A stretch of 64,000 nucleotides of DNA, from assembly GCF_014195095.1 (NCBI RefSeq), contig NZ_JACIBC010000005.1, positions 124,001 to 188,000 on the forward strand. The letters are read 5' to 3'. The DNA is from Rhizobium sp. BK602. Its GTDB lineage: Bacteria > Pseudomonadota > Alphaproteobacteria > Rhizobiales > Rhizobiaceae. Numbering within the stretch: the first letter of the stretch is position 1; every line of letters begins with the position of its first letter. Below, in pieces: positions 7,661-16,212 of this stretch. Under the pieces are notes generated by a model. It saw only the letters and a list, made by a program, of their open reading frames with translations, did no database searches and was not told the origin of the DNA. The translations under genes and the position numbers were made by a program.

Positions 7661-10600
7661 ATGTTCAACAAGGTTCTGATCGCAAACCGGGGCGAGATCG
7701 CCGTCCGGATCATCAAGACATTGCAGCGCATGGGCATCGCCTCCGTCGCCGTCTATTCGGATGCCGATCGCTTTTCGAAAGCGGTGCTGATGGCCGACGA
7801 AGCGGTAAGGCTCGGCCCAGCGCCGGCCTCCGAAAGCTATCTCGACGTCGATGCCGTCATCGCCGCCTGCAAGGCGACCGGTGCCGAGGCCGTACATCCG
7901 GGCTACGGCTTCCTTTCGGAAAACATCGGCTTTGCCGAGCGACTGGCGAAAGAGGGCATCGCCTTCATCGGCCCGACACCCGACAATATCGCCGCCTTCG
8001 GGCTGAAGCACACCGCCCGCGAGCTGGCGCACGAAAGCGGCGTGCCATTGCTGCCCGGCAGCGGACTGCTGGCGACGAGCGACGACGCGCTGAAGGCCGC
8101 GACCGACATCGGCTATCCGGTGATGTTGAAATCGACCGCCGGCGGCGGCGGTATCGGCATGCAGCTTTGCGACGATCCGGAGAGCCTGAGCGCGGCCTTC
8201 GAGAGCGTGCAGCGCACCGCGCGCGCAAGCTTCGGCGATGCGCGCGTCTATATCGAGCGTTTCGTCGCCAAGGCCCGCCATGTCGAAGTGCAGATCTTCG
8301 GCGATGGCAATGGCCGGGTGATCGCGCTTGGCGAGCGTGACTGCTCGCTGCAACGCCGGAACCAGAAGGTGATCGAGGAAACGCCGGCACCGGGATTGTC
8401 GGATGCTGTTCGCGGCCGCCTGCATGCGGCAGCCGTCGCGCTCGGCATCTCCGCCCGCTATCGGTCGGCGGGGACGGTCGAATTCATCTATGATCCGGCA
8501 CGCGAGGAATTCTACTTCCTCGAGGTCAACACCCGCCTGCAGGTCGAGCATCCGGTCACCGAAGCGGTCTTCGGCATCGACCTGGTCGAATGGATGATCC
8601 GCCAGGCAGCTGATGAAGATGTGCTCACGGGCAACGAGGCCCTCGTACCCAAGGGTGCTGCCATCGAGGCGCGCATCTATGCGGAAATGCCGCATGCCGG
8701 CTTCAGGCCGAGCGCGGGACTGCTGACCGAGGTCGTCTTTCCGGAAAACGTGCGTGTCGACGGCTGGATCGAGACGGGCACGGAGGTCAGCCCCTATTAT
8801 GACCCCATGCTCGCCAAGGTGATCGTTAGGGCTGAAGACCGCGCAAGCTCGATCGACGCGCTCGGCAAGGCGCTCGAAGGCAGCACCATTTCCGGCATCG
8901 AAACCAATCTCGATTATCTGAAGGCGATTACGGCTTCCGATCTTCTGGCGAGCGGTCAAGTCGCGACGACAGCACTCAAGGATTTCGTCTTCGTGCCCGA
9001 CGTCGTCGAAGTGATCGCGCCGGGCGCCCAATCGAGCCTGCAGGAACTGCCGGGACGGTTGGGTCTCTGGCATGTCGGCGTGCCGCCAAGCGGCCCGATG
9101 GATGAGCGGTCCTTCCGCCACGCCAACCGGCTGGTCGGAAATGCTGACGAGACGGCGGCGCTGGAGCTGACCGTCTCCGGCCCGGTGCTGAAATTCTTCT
9201 CGGATGTCACGGTCGCGCTTGCCGGCGCGAACATGCCGATGACGCTCGATGGTACGCCGGTTGCGCATGATACGGCAATCCCGATCAAGGCGGGGCAGAC
9301 GCTGGCGGTCGGCGCAATCGCCGGTGCCGGCCAGCGTGCCTATCTCGCCGTCACAGGTGGGTTCGAAGCCCCGGAAGTGCTCGGTTCGCGCGCGACGTTC
9401 GGCCTGGGCCAGTTCGGCGGCCATGCGACCGGAACACTTCGCGCCGGCCATGTGCTGCGGCTTGCCCGCGCGCCGCAGCCGGCATCGAAGCCGGCCAAAG
9501 AACCGGCCGAACTCGCGCGCGACTGGAAGGTCGGCGTGCTCTATGGTCCGCATGGCGCCCCCGATTTCTTCCTGGAGGAGGATATCGAAACGCTGTTTGC
9601 AACCGAGTACGAGGTTCATTTCAACAGCGCCCGCACCGGCGTGCGTCTCATCGGCCCCGCGCCGAAATGGGCGCGCACCGATGGCGGTGAGGCCGGGCTT
9701 CATCCTTCCAACCTGCACGACAATGCCTATGCGGTCGGCGCGATCGACTTCACCGGCGATATGCCGATCATTCTGGGTCCCGACGGTCCGAGCCTCGGCG
9801 GCTTCGTCTGCCCGGCGGTGATCGCCCGCGACGAGCAATGGAAGGTGGGCCAGTTCAAACCGGGTGATAAGATCCGCTTTCATGCGCTGAAGCGCGTCGA
9901 GGACCCGATCGCCGGGCCAGTCGTAAAGCGCATCGGCGAGGAGGCGGGTGCCGCGATCGTCGGAAGCAGCGAGGCAGGACCGGTTCCCGTGGTCTATCGT
10001 CGCCAGGGGGACGACAATCTGCTGGTCGAATACGGCCCGATGCAGCTCGATATCGCGCTGCGCCTGCGCGTGCATCTTCTGATGCAGGCGGTCAAGGAGG
10101 CGAAGCTTCCGGGGCTTGTCGATCTCACGCCCGGCATACGGTCGCTGCAGATCCATTATGACGGAACCGGCCTGACCCGCACGCGCCTTCTCGGCCTCCT
10201 GAGCGAGATAGAAGCCTCCCTGCCCCCGGCGCAGGCGGTGAAAGTCCCGAGCCGGATCGTGCATCTGCCGCTCTCCTGGAACGATCCCGATGCCGAACTT
10301 GCGATGCGCAAATATCAGGAACTCGTCCGCCCGAATGCGCCCTGGTGCCCGTCGAATATCGAGTTCATCCGCCGCATCAACGGCCTTGCCGACGAACAGG
10401 CGGTGCGCGACATCGTCTTTGACGCCCGCTATCTCGTTCTCGGGCTCGGCGACGTCTATCTCGGCGCGCCGGTCGCGACCCCGATGGACCCGCGCCATCG
10501 GCTTGTAACGACGAAGTACAATCCCGCCCGGACATGGACGCCGGAAAACGCCGTCGGCATCGGCGGCGCCTATATGTGCATCTACGGCATGGAAGGCCCT

Positions 10601-11197
10601 GGCGGCTATCAGCTCTTCGGCCGCACCATCCAGGTCTGGAACACCTGGCGCCAGACGCCGGTCTTTTCCAAGGAAAAGCCGTGGCTGCTCGATTTCTTCG
10701 ACCAGATTCGCTTCTTCCCGGTGAGCCACGAGGAGCTGACCGAAGCGCGCGCAGCGTTCCCGCATGGCGGCTATCCGATCCGTATCGAGGAGAGCGAATT
10801 CTCCTATGCCGCCTACGAGGCGGAGCTTGCCGCCAATGCGGAGGCCATCGGCGCCTTCAAGGCTCGGCAACAATCGGCTTTCGAGGCCGAACGGCAGCGC
10901 TGGAAGGATCTCGGCCTCGACAGCTTCTCCGTCGACGAAGGCACCGGTCCCGGTCTCGGCGGCGATATTCCCGACGGCTGCTTCGGCATCGAAAGCGCCG
11001 TGCCCGGCAACGTCTGGAAGATCCTCGTCGAGGAGGGTCAGCCGGTTGCCGCCGGCGAGACGCTCGCCATCATCGAATCCATGAAAATGGAAATCAATGT
11101 GACCGCCCATGCCGCCGGCCGTGTCCGCGATCTGCGCGCTGGCCCCGGCCGCAACATAAAAGCCGGCGATGTCCTCGTCGTGCTGGAGGAAATCTGA
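7661..11197 (+). CDS. Biotin-dependent guanidine carboxylase (urea carboxylase family)
   Basis: A 1178-residue multidomain enzyme. Biotin carboxylase occupies about residues 1-450 (FNKVLIANRGEIAVRI, ATP-grasp loop AGGGGIGMQL, catalytic EVNTRLQVEHPVTE). The carboxyltransferase, made of KipA/KipI-like halves, follows to about 1090 (SGPMDERSFRHANRLVGN; GIGGAYMCIYGMEGPGGYQ). The biotin carrier ends the protein with ESMKME, biotin on Lys1142. Family members carboxylate urea or guanidine with ATP and bicarbonate. The riboswitch and both deiminase subunits argue for guanidine as the true substrate; activity on urea cannot be excluded from sequence. It overlaps the hydrolase start by one base. Confidence 0.92.
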   Translation: MFNKVLIANRGEIAVRIIKTLQRMGIASVAVYSDADRFSKAVLMADEAVRLGPAPASESYLDVDAVIAACKATGAEAVHPGYGFLSENIGFAERLAKEGIAFIGPTPDNIAAFGLKHTARELAHESGVPLLPGSGLLATSDDALKAATDIGYPVMLKSTAGGGGIGMQLCDDPESLSAAFESVQRTARASFGDARVYIERFVAKARHVEVQIFGDGNGRVIALGERDCSLQRRNQKVIEETPAPGLSDAVRGRLHAAAVALGISARYRSAGTVEFIYDPAREEFYFLEVNTRLQVEHPVTEAVFGIDLVEWMIRQAADEDVLTGNEALVPKGAAIEARIYAEMPHAGFRPSAGLLTEVVFPENVRVDGWIETGTEVSPYYDPMLAKVIVRAEDRASSIDALGKALEGSTISGIETNLDYLKAITASDLLASGQVATTALKDFVFVPDVVEVIAPGAQSSLQELPGRLGLWHVGVPPSGPMDERSFRHANRLVGNADETAALELTVSGPVLKFFSDVTVALAGANMPMTLDGTPVAHDTAIPIKAGQTLAVGAIAGAGQRAYLAVTGGFEAPEVLGSRATFGLGQFGGHATGTLRAGHVLRLARAPQPASKPAKEPAELARDWKVGVLYGPHGAPDFFLEEDIETLFATEYEVHFNSARTGVRLIGPAPKWARTDGGEAGLHPSNLHDNAYAVGAIDFTGDMPIILGPDGPSLGGFVCPAVIARDEQWKVGQFKPGDKIRFHALKRVEDPIAGPVVKRIGEEAGAAIVGSSEAGPVPVVYRRQGDDNLLVEYGPMQLDIALRLRVHLLMQAVKEAKLPGLVDLTPGIRSLQIHYDGTGLTRTRLLGLLSEIEASLPPAQAVKVPSRIVHLPLSWNDPDAELAMRKYQELVRPNAPWCPSNIEFIRRINGLADEQAVRDIVFDARYLVLGLGDVYLGAPVATPMDPRHRLVTTKYNPARTWTPENAVGIGGAYMCIYGMEGPGGYQLFGRTIQVWNTWRQTPVFSKEKPWLLDFFDQIRFFPVSHEELTEARAAFPHGGYPIRIEESEFSYAAYEAELAANAEAIGAFKARQQSAFEAERQRWKDLGLDSFSVDEGTGPGLGGDIPDGCFGIESAVPGNVWKILVEEGQPVAAGETLAIIESMKMEINVTAHAAGRVRDLRAGPGRNIKAGDVLVVLEEI

Positions 11198-13011
11198 TGC
11201 TCCCTGCCATTCTCGATCTCGCTTCGCTCCAATCCGCCTATGCATCCGGATTGTCTCCCCTCGATCTCGTCGAGGAGGTGATCCGCCGCCGCAAGGCTTC
11301 CGACGATCCGGCGATCTTCATCACACCGACGCCGGACGATGATTTGCGCGCCGCCGCCAAGGCGCTGATGGCGCGCGCGCCCGATCCCAACAGCCTGCCG
11401 CTCTGGGGCATTCCCTTCGCGGTCAAGGACAACATCGATGTCGTGGGTCTTCCGACTACGGCCGCCTGCCCGGCCTTTGCCTATCACCCCGGCGAGGATG
11501 CAACGGTGGTGGCACGGCTCAGAGCCGCCGGCGCACTGGTGATCGGCAAGACCAATCTCGACCAGTTCGCCACCGGCCTCAACGGCACGCGCTCGCCGCA
11601 TGGCGCGCCGCGCTCGGTCTTCGACCGGGATTATGTCTCTGGCGGCTCAAGCTCCGGCTCGGCGGTTGCCGTCGCCTCGGGACTGGCGAGTTTCGCGCTC
11701 GGCACCGACACAGCCGGCTCCGGCCGCGTGCCGGCCGCCTTCAACAATCTCGTCGGCATCAAGCCGACGCCGGGGCTGGTGCCGAATGTCGGCGTCGTGC
11801 CCGCCTGCCGCAGCGTCGACGTCGTCACCATCTTTGCCGCAACCGTCGGCGACGGCATTGCGATCCGCAAGGTGATGGAGGGCTATGACGCTGCCGATCC
11901 CTTCTCGCGCAAGGCGGCTCCCGCCCACCTGCCCGCCTCGGGCCTCCGGATCGGCGTGCTCGACGGGGCCGAGCGGGAATTCTTCGGTAACCGGCAGGTC
12001 GAAGCCCTTTACGATGCCGCGATCGAAAGGGCGCGCACCCTCGGCGCCACCATCGTTCCCTTCGACTATGCGCCGTTCCGGCAGGCGGCCGAACTGCTCT
12101 ACAACGGTCCCTGGGTCGCCGAGCGGTTGGCGGCGGTGAAGGATTTTCTCGCCACCAATGCGGGGGACTTCGATCCGACGGTGCGCACCATCATCGAAGG
12201 CGCGAAAGCCTATGACGCGGTCGCCGCCTTCGAGGGGCGGTACAAGCTCGAAGCGCTGCGCCAGACGACCAAGCAAGAGTGGGAGAAGGTGGATATCCTG
12301 ATGCTGCCGACCTCGCCGACCACCTATACGGTCGAGGAGATGATGGCGGACCCGATCGTCAAGAACGGCCATTTCGGCCGCTACACCAACTTCGTCAATC
12401 TTCTCGATTGCGCGGCGATCGCCATTCCCGCCGGCTTCGACGCCAACGGCCACCTGCCGGCCGGCGTGACGCTGATCGGTCCGGCCTTCACCGACGAAGC
12501 GCTGGCCCCCTTCGCCGACGCCATGCATCGAACCTTGAAGGCGGGGATGGGCAAGGATCGCTCGGCACAAATCCCTGAGGCAAGCCGTGTATCGCTGGCC
12601 GATGACGGCTCGGTGCCGATCGTCGTCGTCGGGGCACATCTGAGCGGCATGCCGCTCAACCACGAACTTACCTCCTCGGGCGGGCATCGGCTGAAGACCT
12701 GCCGGACGGCAGGCGACTACCGTCTCTTCGCATTGCCGGGAACCGTCCCGCCCAAGCCGGGCCTGGTGCGCGACCCCGGCTTTTCCGGCAAGGGCATGGA
12801 GGTCGAAGTCTGGGCGGTGTCACCGGAAGCCTTCGGCCGTTTCGTCCAGAAAATCCCCGCGCCGCTCGGCATTGGCAAGGTCACGCTCGATGACGGCAGC
12901 GCGGTTTCGGGCTTCCTCTGCGAAGCCCATGCGGTTGCCGGCGCGCTCGACATCACCGACTACGGCGGCTGGCGGCACTTTATCCAGGCCAAGACCGAGA
13001 CCGCTTCCTGA
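11197..13011 (+). CDS. atzF: Allophanate hydrolase
   Basis: A 604-residue amidase-signature enzyme with the C-terminal domain typical of AtzF/DUR1-type hydrolases. Triad: Lys77 (FAVKDN), cis-Ser151 (GGSSSGSA) and nucleophile Ser175 (DTAGSGRVPA). It splits allophanate to two ammonia and two carbon dioxide, the last step of guanidine breakdown. The C-terminal domain (from about 430, VVVGAHLSGMPLNHEL) is the decarboxylating half. Start is the ATG that shares its A with the carboxylase stop (TGATG), so the two proteins are coupled. Confidence 0.9.
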   Translation: MLPAILDLASLQSAYASGLSPLDLVEEVIRRRKASDDPAIFITPTPDDDLRAAAKALMARAPDPNSLPLWGIPFAVKDNIDVVGLPTTAACPAFAYHPGEDATVVARLRAAGALVIGKTNLDQFATGLNGTRSPHGAPRSVFDRDYVSGGSSSGSAVAVASGLASFALGTDTAGSGRVPAAFNNLVGIKPTPGLVPNVGVVPACRSVDVVTIFAATVGDGIAIRKVMEGYDAADPFSRKAAPAHLPASGLRIGVLDGAEREFFGNRQVEALYDAAIERARTLGATIVPFDYAPFRQAAELLYNGPWVAERLAAVKDFLATNAGDFDPTVRTIIEGAKAYDAVAAFEGRYKLEALRQTTKQEWEKVDILMLPTSPTTYTVEEMMADPIVKNGHFGRYTNFVNLLDCAAIAIPAGFDANGHLPAGVTLIGPAFTDEALAPFADAMHRTLKAGMGKDRSAQIPEASRVSLADDGSVPIVVVGAHLSGMPLNHELTSSGGHRLKTCRTAGDYRLFALPGTVPPKPGLVRDPGFSGKGMEVEVWAVSPEAFGRFVQKIPAPLGIGKVTLDDGSAVSGFLCEAHAVAGALDITDYGGWRHFIQAKTETAS

Positions 13012-13026
13012 GAAAGGAACCGCAGG

Positions 13027-13137
13027 ATGAAGGCATTTTTACGGAAGGCCGTGCGCCTGCTTCTAGACGGGATTGCTGCCCGCGCCTTCGCGATCGGGCG
13101 GCCCCACCCAGCGTCGAGCGGCGCTCCGGAGGAATGA
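13027..13137 (+). CDS. Possible 36-residue peptide at operon end
   Basis: ATG at 13027 follows GAAAGGAACCGCAGG, an acceptable ribosome site 15 bp after the hydrolase stop, and reads 36 codons to TGA at 13135-13137. The product starts MKAFLRKAVRLLLDGIAARA, basic and amphipathic, with a polar tail. I do not recognise it. Spacing and ribosome site favour a real last cistron; short length and lack of any comparison argue for caution. Confidence 0.3.
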   Translation: MKAFLRKAVRLLLDGIAARAFAIGRPHPASSGAPEE

Positions 13138-13199
13138 CCATTTCACGAAAGACCGTGGCCGCCGCAGCGAAAGCTCCGGCGACCGGCCTGTTTGAAAAC

Positions 13200-13448
13200 T
13201 TACTTCATCGCATCGCAAGCCTTCATCATCTCGGCCTTCTTCATTGCGTTCTTTTCCATGCCGGCCTTGTGCATGCAGGTCGTCTTGGTCTTCCCCATCT
13301 TCATGCTATCGGTTTTCATGGTGTCCTTCGACATGGTGCCATTGTGCATCATGTCCTTTTTCATCGTCTCTTGAGCCGAGGCGATGCCGGCGAACGAAAG
13401 GCCGGCTATGAAGGTGCAGGCAGCGAGGACGGAAAAAAGCTTGGTCAT
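13200..13448 (-). CDS. Secreted Met/Lys-rich pentapeptide-repeat (MXKDX) protein
   Basis: An 82-residue protein with a clear Sec signal peptide (MTKLFSVLAACTFIAGLSFA, cleavage after ASAQ region near residue 26). The mature part is irregular repeats of Met, Lys, Asp and Thr (MKKDMMHNG, MSKDTMK, MKMGKTK). It keeps two Cys (TTCMHKAG and KACDAMK) and two His. Thioether-rich secreted peptides of this kind could bind Cu(I) or scavenge oxidants; neither is proved. Start has AGGAG upstream. A promoter matching that of the adjacent sigma-factor gene lies about 60 bp upstream, so it is a likely member of that sigma regulon. Confidence 0.8.
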   Translation of the reverse strand: MTKLFSVLAACTFIAGLSFAGIASAQETMKKDMMHNGTMSKDTMKTDSMKMGKTKTTCMHKAGMEKNAMKKAEMMKACDAMK

Positions 13449-13510
13449 GGGGCTCTCCTGAAAAAGCGTTATCGTGTCCGTCGGCCAAATGCCGATGGCT
13501 CACATCTGCC

Positions 13511-13538
13511 CATTCGAGAGAGCGTGGAAATGCGTTAC
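13511..13538 (-). promoter_or_regulatory. ECF sigma promoter of the Met-rich protein gene
   Basis: On the minus strand GTAAC (13538-13534) is followed after 17 bases by CGAATG (13516-13511). The same two boxes stand in front of the sigma gene. It resembles the GTAACC/CGAA promoters described for NrsF-controlled SigF of Caulobacter. Confidence 0.7.
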
Positions 13539-13593
13539 AACTTCACATGCATTTGATAGAACTGTCGTGCCGGCATTATTTTTGATCTCACCT

Positions 13594-13620
13594 GTAACCG
13601 ATCGGCTGTTTGTTCGAATG
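13594..13620 (+). promoter_or_regulatory. ECF sigma autoregulatory promoter
   Basis: GTAAC (13594-13598), 16 bases, CGAATG (13615-13620), only 14 bp before the sigma gene start at 13635. The very short leader implies little room for a ribosome site, and no AGGAG is visible, so translation may start almost at the 5' end. Confidence 0.7.
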
Positions 13621-13634
13621 AACCTCCTGACAGC

Positions 13635-14183
13635 ATGATGACCACTCATTCGGAAGAGGCCCTGAAAGCATTGATGCTTCTGTCCCTTGACGGGGACGAG
13701 GCAGCCTATCGGCGTTTGCTGACGGCTTTGCGCATGCTGCTGGTCGGTTATTACAGCCGCAGGATGGCGGCGGCGGCGAAAGCGGACATGGAAGATCTGG
13801 TCCAGGAGACATTGCTGGCACTGCATTCCCACCGATCGACCTATGACCCGGCAAGACCGTTCACGGCCTGGTTCTTCTCGATCGCCCGCTACAAGCTGAT
13901 CGATCATCATCGCGGCCGCGGCCGGCGCAGGCTCTCTGAAACGGAGCTTCGCGAGGAGATCGAAAGCGATTTCAGCGACGAGGCATTGACGGCCCGCATG
14001 GATGTCGAGCGGCTGCTCGATGGGTTGCCGCCGAAACAGCAGGAGCTGATCCGGCAGGTCAAGCTGGAGGGGCAATCGGTCGCCGACACCGCAAGCCGCA
14101 CCGGACAGTCGGAATCGGCGGTGAAAGTCAGCATCCATCGGGCACTCAAGGCGCTGGGAGAAAGATTGCGAGGCTCATCGTGA
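13635..14183 (+). CDS. ECF-family RNA polymerase sigma factor
   Basis: A 182-residue sigma factor with only regions 2 and 4. Region 2 contains DMEDLVQETLLALHSH and the -10 recognition helix FTAWFFSIARYKLIDHHR. Region 4 ends in the helix-turn-helix VADTASRTGQSESAVKVSIHRALKAL. It is coupled to the following gene by a GTGA overlap. That gene encodes an NrsF-type membrane anti-sigma, so this belongs to the SigF/NrsF type that in Caulobacter responds to heavy metal or oxidative stress. Two consecutive ATG codons (13635, 13638) are possible starts. Confidence 0.9.
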   Translation: MMTTHSEEALKALMLLSLDGDEAAYRRLLTALRMLLVGYYSRRMAAAAKADMEDLVQETLLALHSHRSTYDPARPFTAWFFSIARYKLIDHHRGRGRRRLSETELREEIESDFSDEALTARMDVERLLDGLPPKQQELIRQVKLEGQSVADTASRTGQSESAVKVSIHRALKALGERLRGSS

Positions 14184-14824
14184 AGAGGACGGACGACATC
14201 ATCGAAAGCCTGGTGAGCGACCTGAAGCCGATCCCGCGCCACGCGCTGCTGCGACGCTTCGCATTCGGCATCGCGCCAGCCCTCGGGCTTTCGCTGTTGT
14301 TGATGCTGGCTGTTCTTGGCTTGCGGGTGGACATGCCCGGCGTGCTGATGCTGCCCGTCTTCTGGATCAAATCGGCCTACAATGCCCTGATCGCCATCGT
14401 GGCCTTCCTCGCAGTCTATCGGCTTTCCCGCCCCGACGGTTCCAGGGGGCGCTTCTTCATCTTGCTCATGGCGACCTTCGCCGCCATGGCCGCGATCGCG
14501 GCCATCCAGCTGATGATGGCCCCTCCCGAGACGTATCGGCTGCTGATCCTCGGCTCCTCGGCGCTCCATTGCCCGCTGCTCATCCTCGGCTTCGCGCTGC
14601 CCGTCTATGCCGGCACGATCTGGGCGCTGCGCCGCGGGGCACCCACGGACCTGCCGCTGACGGGGTTTGCCGCCGGCATCGCAGCGGGAGCCGCCGGCGC
14701 CTGGGTCTATTCCTGGTTCTGCACCGAGAACGGCATGCCCTTCGTGCTGATCTGGTATTCCCTCGGCATCCTGCTCACCGGCGCGCTCGGCATCGTCACC
14801 GGCCCTCGCCTGCTTCGCTGGTAA
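14180..14824 (+). CDS. NrsF-family (DUF1109) membrane anti-sigma factor
   Basis: A 214-residue membrane protein starting at GTG 14180 within the sigma stop (GTGA). A short cytoplasmic start (KRTDDIIESLVSDLKPIPR) precedes six hydrophobic segments, the layout of NrsF/DUF1109. Such proteins hold the cognate ECF sigma at the membrane until a stress signal. Cys in the sixth region (WFCTENG) is a candidate sensor residue. Stop is at 14824; no terminator is visible before the convergent SyrB-like gene. Confidence 0.87.
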   Translation: MKRTDDIIESLVSDLKPIPRHALLRRFAFGIAPALGLSLLLMLAVLGLRVDMPGVLMLPVFWIKSAYNALIAIVAFLAVYRLSRPDGSRGRFFILLMATFAAMAAIAAIQLMMAPPETYRLLILGSSALHCPLLILGFALPVYAGTIWALRRGAPTDLPLTGFAAGIAAGAAGAWVYSWFCTENGMPFVLIWYSLGILLTGALGIVTGPRLLRW

Positions 14825-14867
14825 GCCCCCCGCCCGGACGCGGCGGCCAATTCGACACGCCGTCTGC

Positions 14868-15476
14868 TTACTTGGCTTCAAACCGCTCCAGCATCTTGAT
14901 GAGCTGAAGGTTCTGCAAACGCAGCTTTTGCGCCAATTGGCTTCGCAGTTGTCCGATCTCCCCCTCAAGCCTTGCCACTTCATCGAAGAAGCTGTCCTGA
15001 GGAGATGGAGATGGTCGGTTTTGATCGGCGTTCGCGGCGGCAATGTTCCCCGAAGCCTTATCGGTCCTGGTTCGCTTTGCCCGCTCCGGCGGCCTGGCTG
15101 GCGATACTCTCTTGGACCTTTTTGCCGTCCGGCTTTCCGGCGCTGGCGGCTGCGCATCGGCGCCGGATCGGGCCGTTTCATCGCCTGCCGGCGTTGGAGC
15201 TTTTTCATCGGCAACTGACGGCAAGTCCGCTTGGGAGACATAGGAAGTGCCGTTGCTTTCATCGGCAGTCGTCGTCGCAGCAAGCTCGACAGCGGGGGTC
15301 TCGGCGCCATGACGATGACCGGAGACTTCCGTCGCATTTGACGAAGGCGGTGACACTCGCCGCGCGTCGCTTTCGCTGGCCTCAACCGCGACGTCATCCG
15401 CAATCGAGCTCTCTTGTGTTTCCGCCGGTCGCCTTCGCGACGTCAGTTCAGCAAGGAATTTCCATGGTGATTTCAT
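14868..15476 (-). CDS. SyrB-like coiled-coil protein, long paralogue
   Basis: A 202-residue, mostly low-complexity protein rich in Ala, Glu, Ser and Arg, with a basic middle (RTAKRSKRVSPARPPERAKR). Its C-terminal 45 residues form a short coiled coil, DEVARLEGEIGQLRSQLAQK onward. This end aligns with the end of the neighbouring 139-residue SyrB protein (DE-A-L--LE-E---LR--LA-KLR--N--L). SyrB of Sinorhizobium represses syrM and affects polysaccharide and nodulation regulation; I infer only family membership. Start ATG has GAGG ten bases upstream. The low-complexity part evolves fast, so database matches may be limited to the tail. Confidence 0.6.
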   Translation of the reverse strand: MKSPWKFLAELTSRRRPAETQESSIADDVAVEASESDARRVSPPSSNATEVSGHRHGAETPAVELAATTTADESNGTSYVSQADLPSVADEKAPTPAGDETARSGADAQPPAPESRTAKRSKRVSPARPPERAKRTRTDKASGNIAAANADQNRPSPSPQDSFFDEVARLEGEIGQLRSQLAQKLRLQNLQLIKMLERFEAK

Positions 15477-15614
15477 AGGATTTCAACCTCGGGCAATCCG
15501 CACCGCGACGCTGCCGCTCTATATCCGGGCTCGTAACGAACCCGGCGATTTTCTATGACCGAATATGCAGCGGCCGAGGCCGATCTCGCAATCGCCCTTG
15601 CTATTGCTGGCCGA

Positions 15615-16034
15615 TCAATCGAGGCCGAGCCGCTTGCGCAGATCGGCATTCTCGGCGCGAAGCTTATCCGCCAGGGTTTTGCGAAGCTTTTTATTTTCCT
15701 GCTCGAGCTGAATGAGATCCGCCATCTCGTCCGCAGCCGAAGCAGGCGCCTTGGCCGTTTGCTTCGGCGTCTTTTTGGGTCCGACGTTCTTCCTCGTGCG
15801 CTTGCTGGCGACGGCTGCCGTTTCCGGCGCGAGCTTCGCTTCCGCGGCCTGTGCGACGCTCTTCCTGCGGCCACGCGGCAACTTCTCCGTCTTCGCAGGC
15901 GAGGCAATGACCGTTTCTTCGGTAGCGGCCTTGCGGCGGCGTGGAGCGCGCTGCTTTTTGGGCGCCGGCGCTTTTACCGCGGCATCTGTGGCAGCAACTT
16001 CGGCAATAGGGCTAGCACTGTTCTCGTCAGCCAT
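15615..16034 (-). CDS. SyrB family regulator
   Basis: A 139-residue protein of the rhizobial SyrB type. The first 85 residues are Ala/Lys/Arg-rich and histone-H1-like (KKQRAPRRRKAATEE, RTRKNVGPKKTPK). The end is a heptad-like helix (LIQLEQENKKLRKTLADKLR, ending RKRLGLD). The start is the ATG at 16034 with AGGGAG upstream; an earlier in-frame ATG would add residues with no ribosome site. It lies 138 bp upstream of its longer paralogue on the same strand. DNA binding through the basic part is likely but untested. Confidence 0.75.
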   Translation of the reverse strand: MADENSASPIAEVAATDAAVKAPAPKKQRAPRRRKAATEETVIASPAKTEKLPRGRRKSVAQAAEAKLAPETAAVASKRTRKNVGPKKTPKQTAKAPASAADEMADLIQLEQENKKLRKTLADKLRAENADLRKRLGLD

Positions 16035-16212
16035 CGGTAATCTCCCTCTATAGCAAAGTGTTCTTTTCGGCTGAGTGAAAGAGGGAGTCAACCTGAGCGT
16101 TATAAATGGCTCATCGTTTTCAAGCGCGTCACCATTGCCCCGGCGTAAAGACACGGACCAATTCCGCGGCCGCCCCTCTGTTCACGCGATCTGCTTCTTA
16201 TCCCTCATCAAC

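Noticed and set aside
7592-11245. Minus-strand open frame of 1217 codons
   Set aside because: It is the antisense shadow of the carboxylase gene, whose domains and motifs are complete on the plus strand; the antisense product shows no recognisable domain.
7661-13011. Plain urea amidolyase pathway
   Set aside because: Gene names alone would suggest it, but the guanidine riboswitch and the two DUF1989 deiminase subunits point to guanidine.
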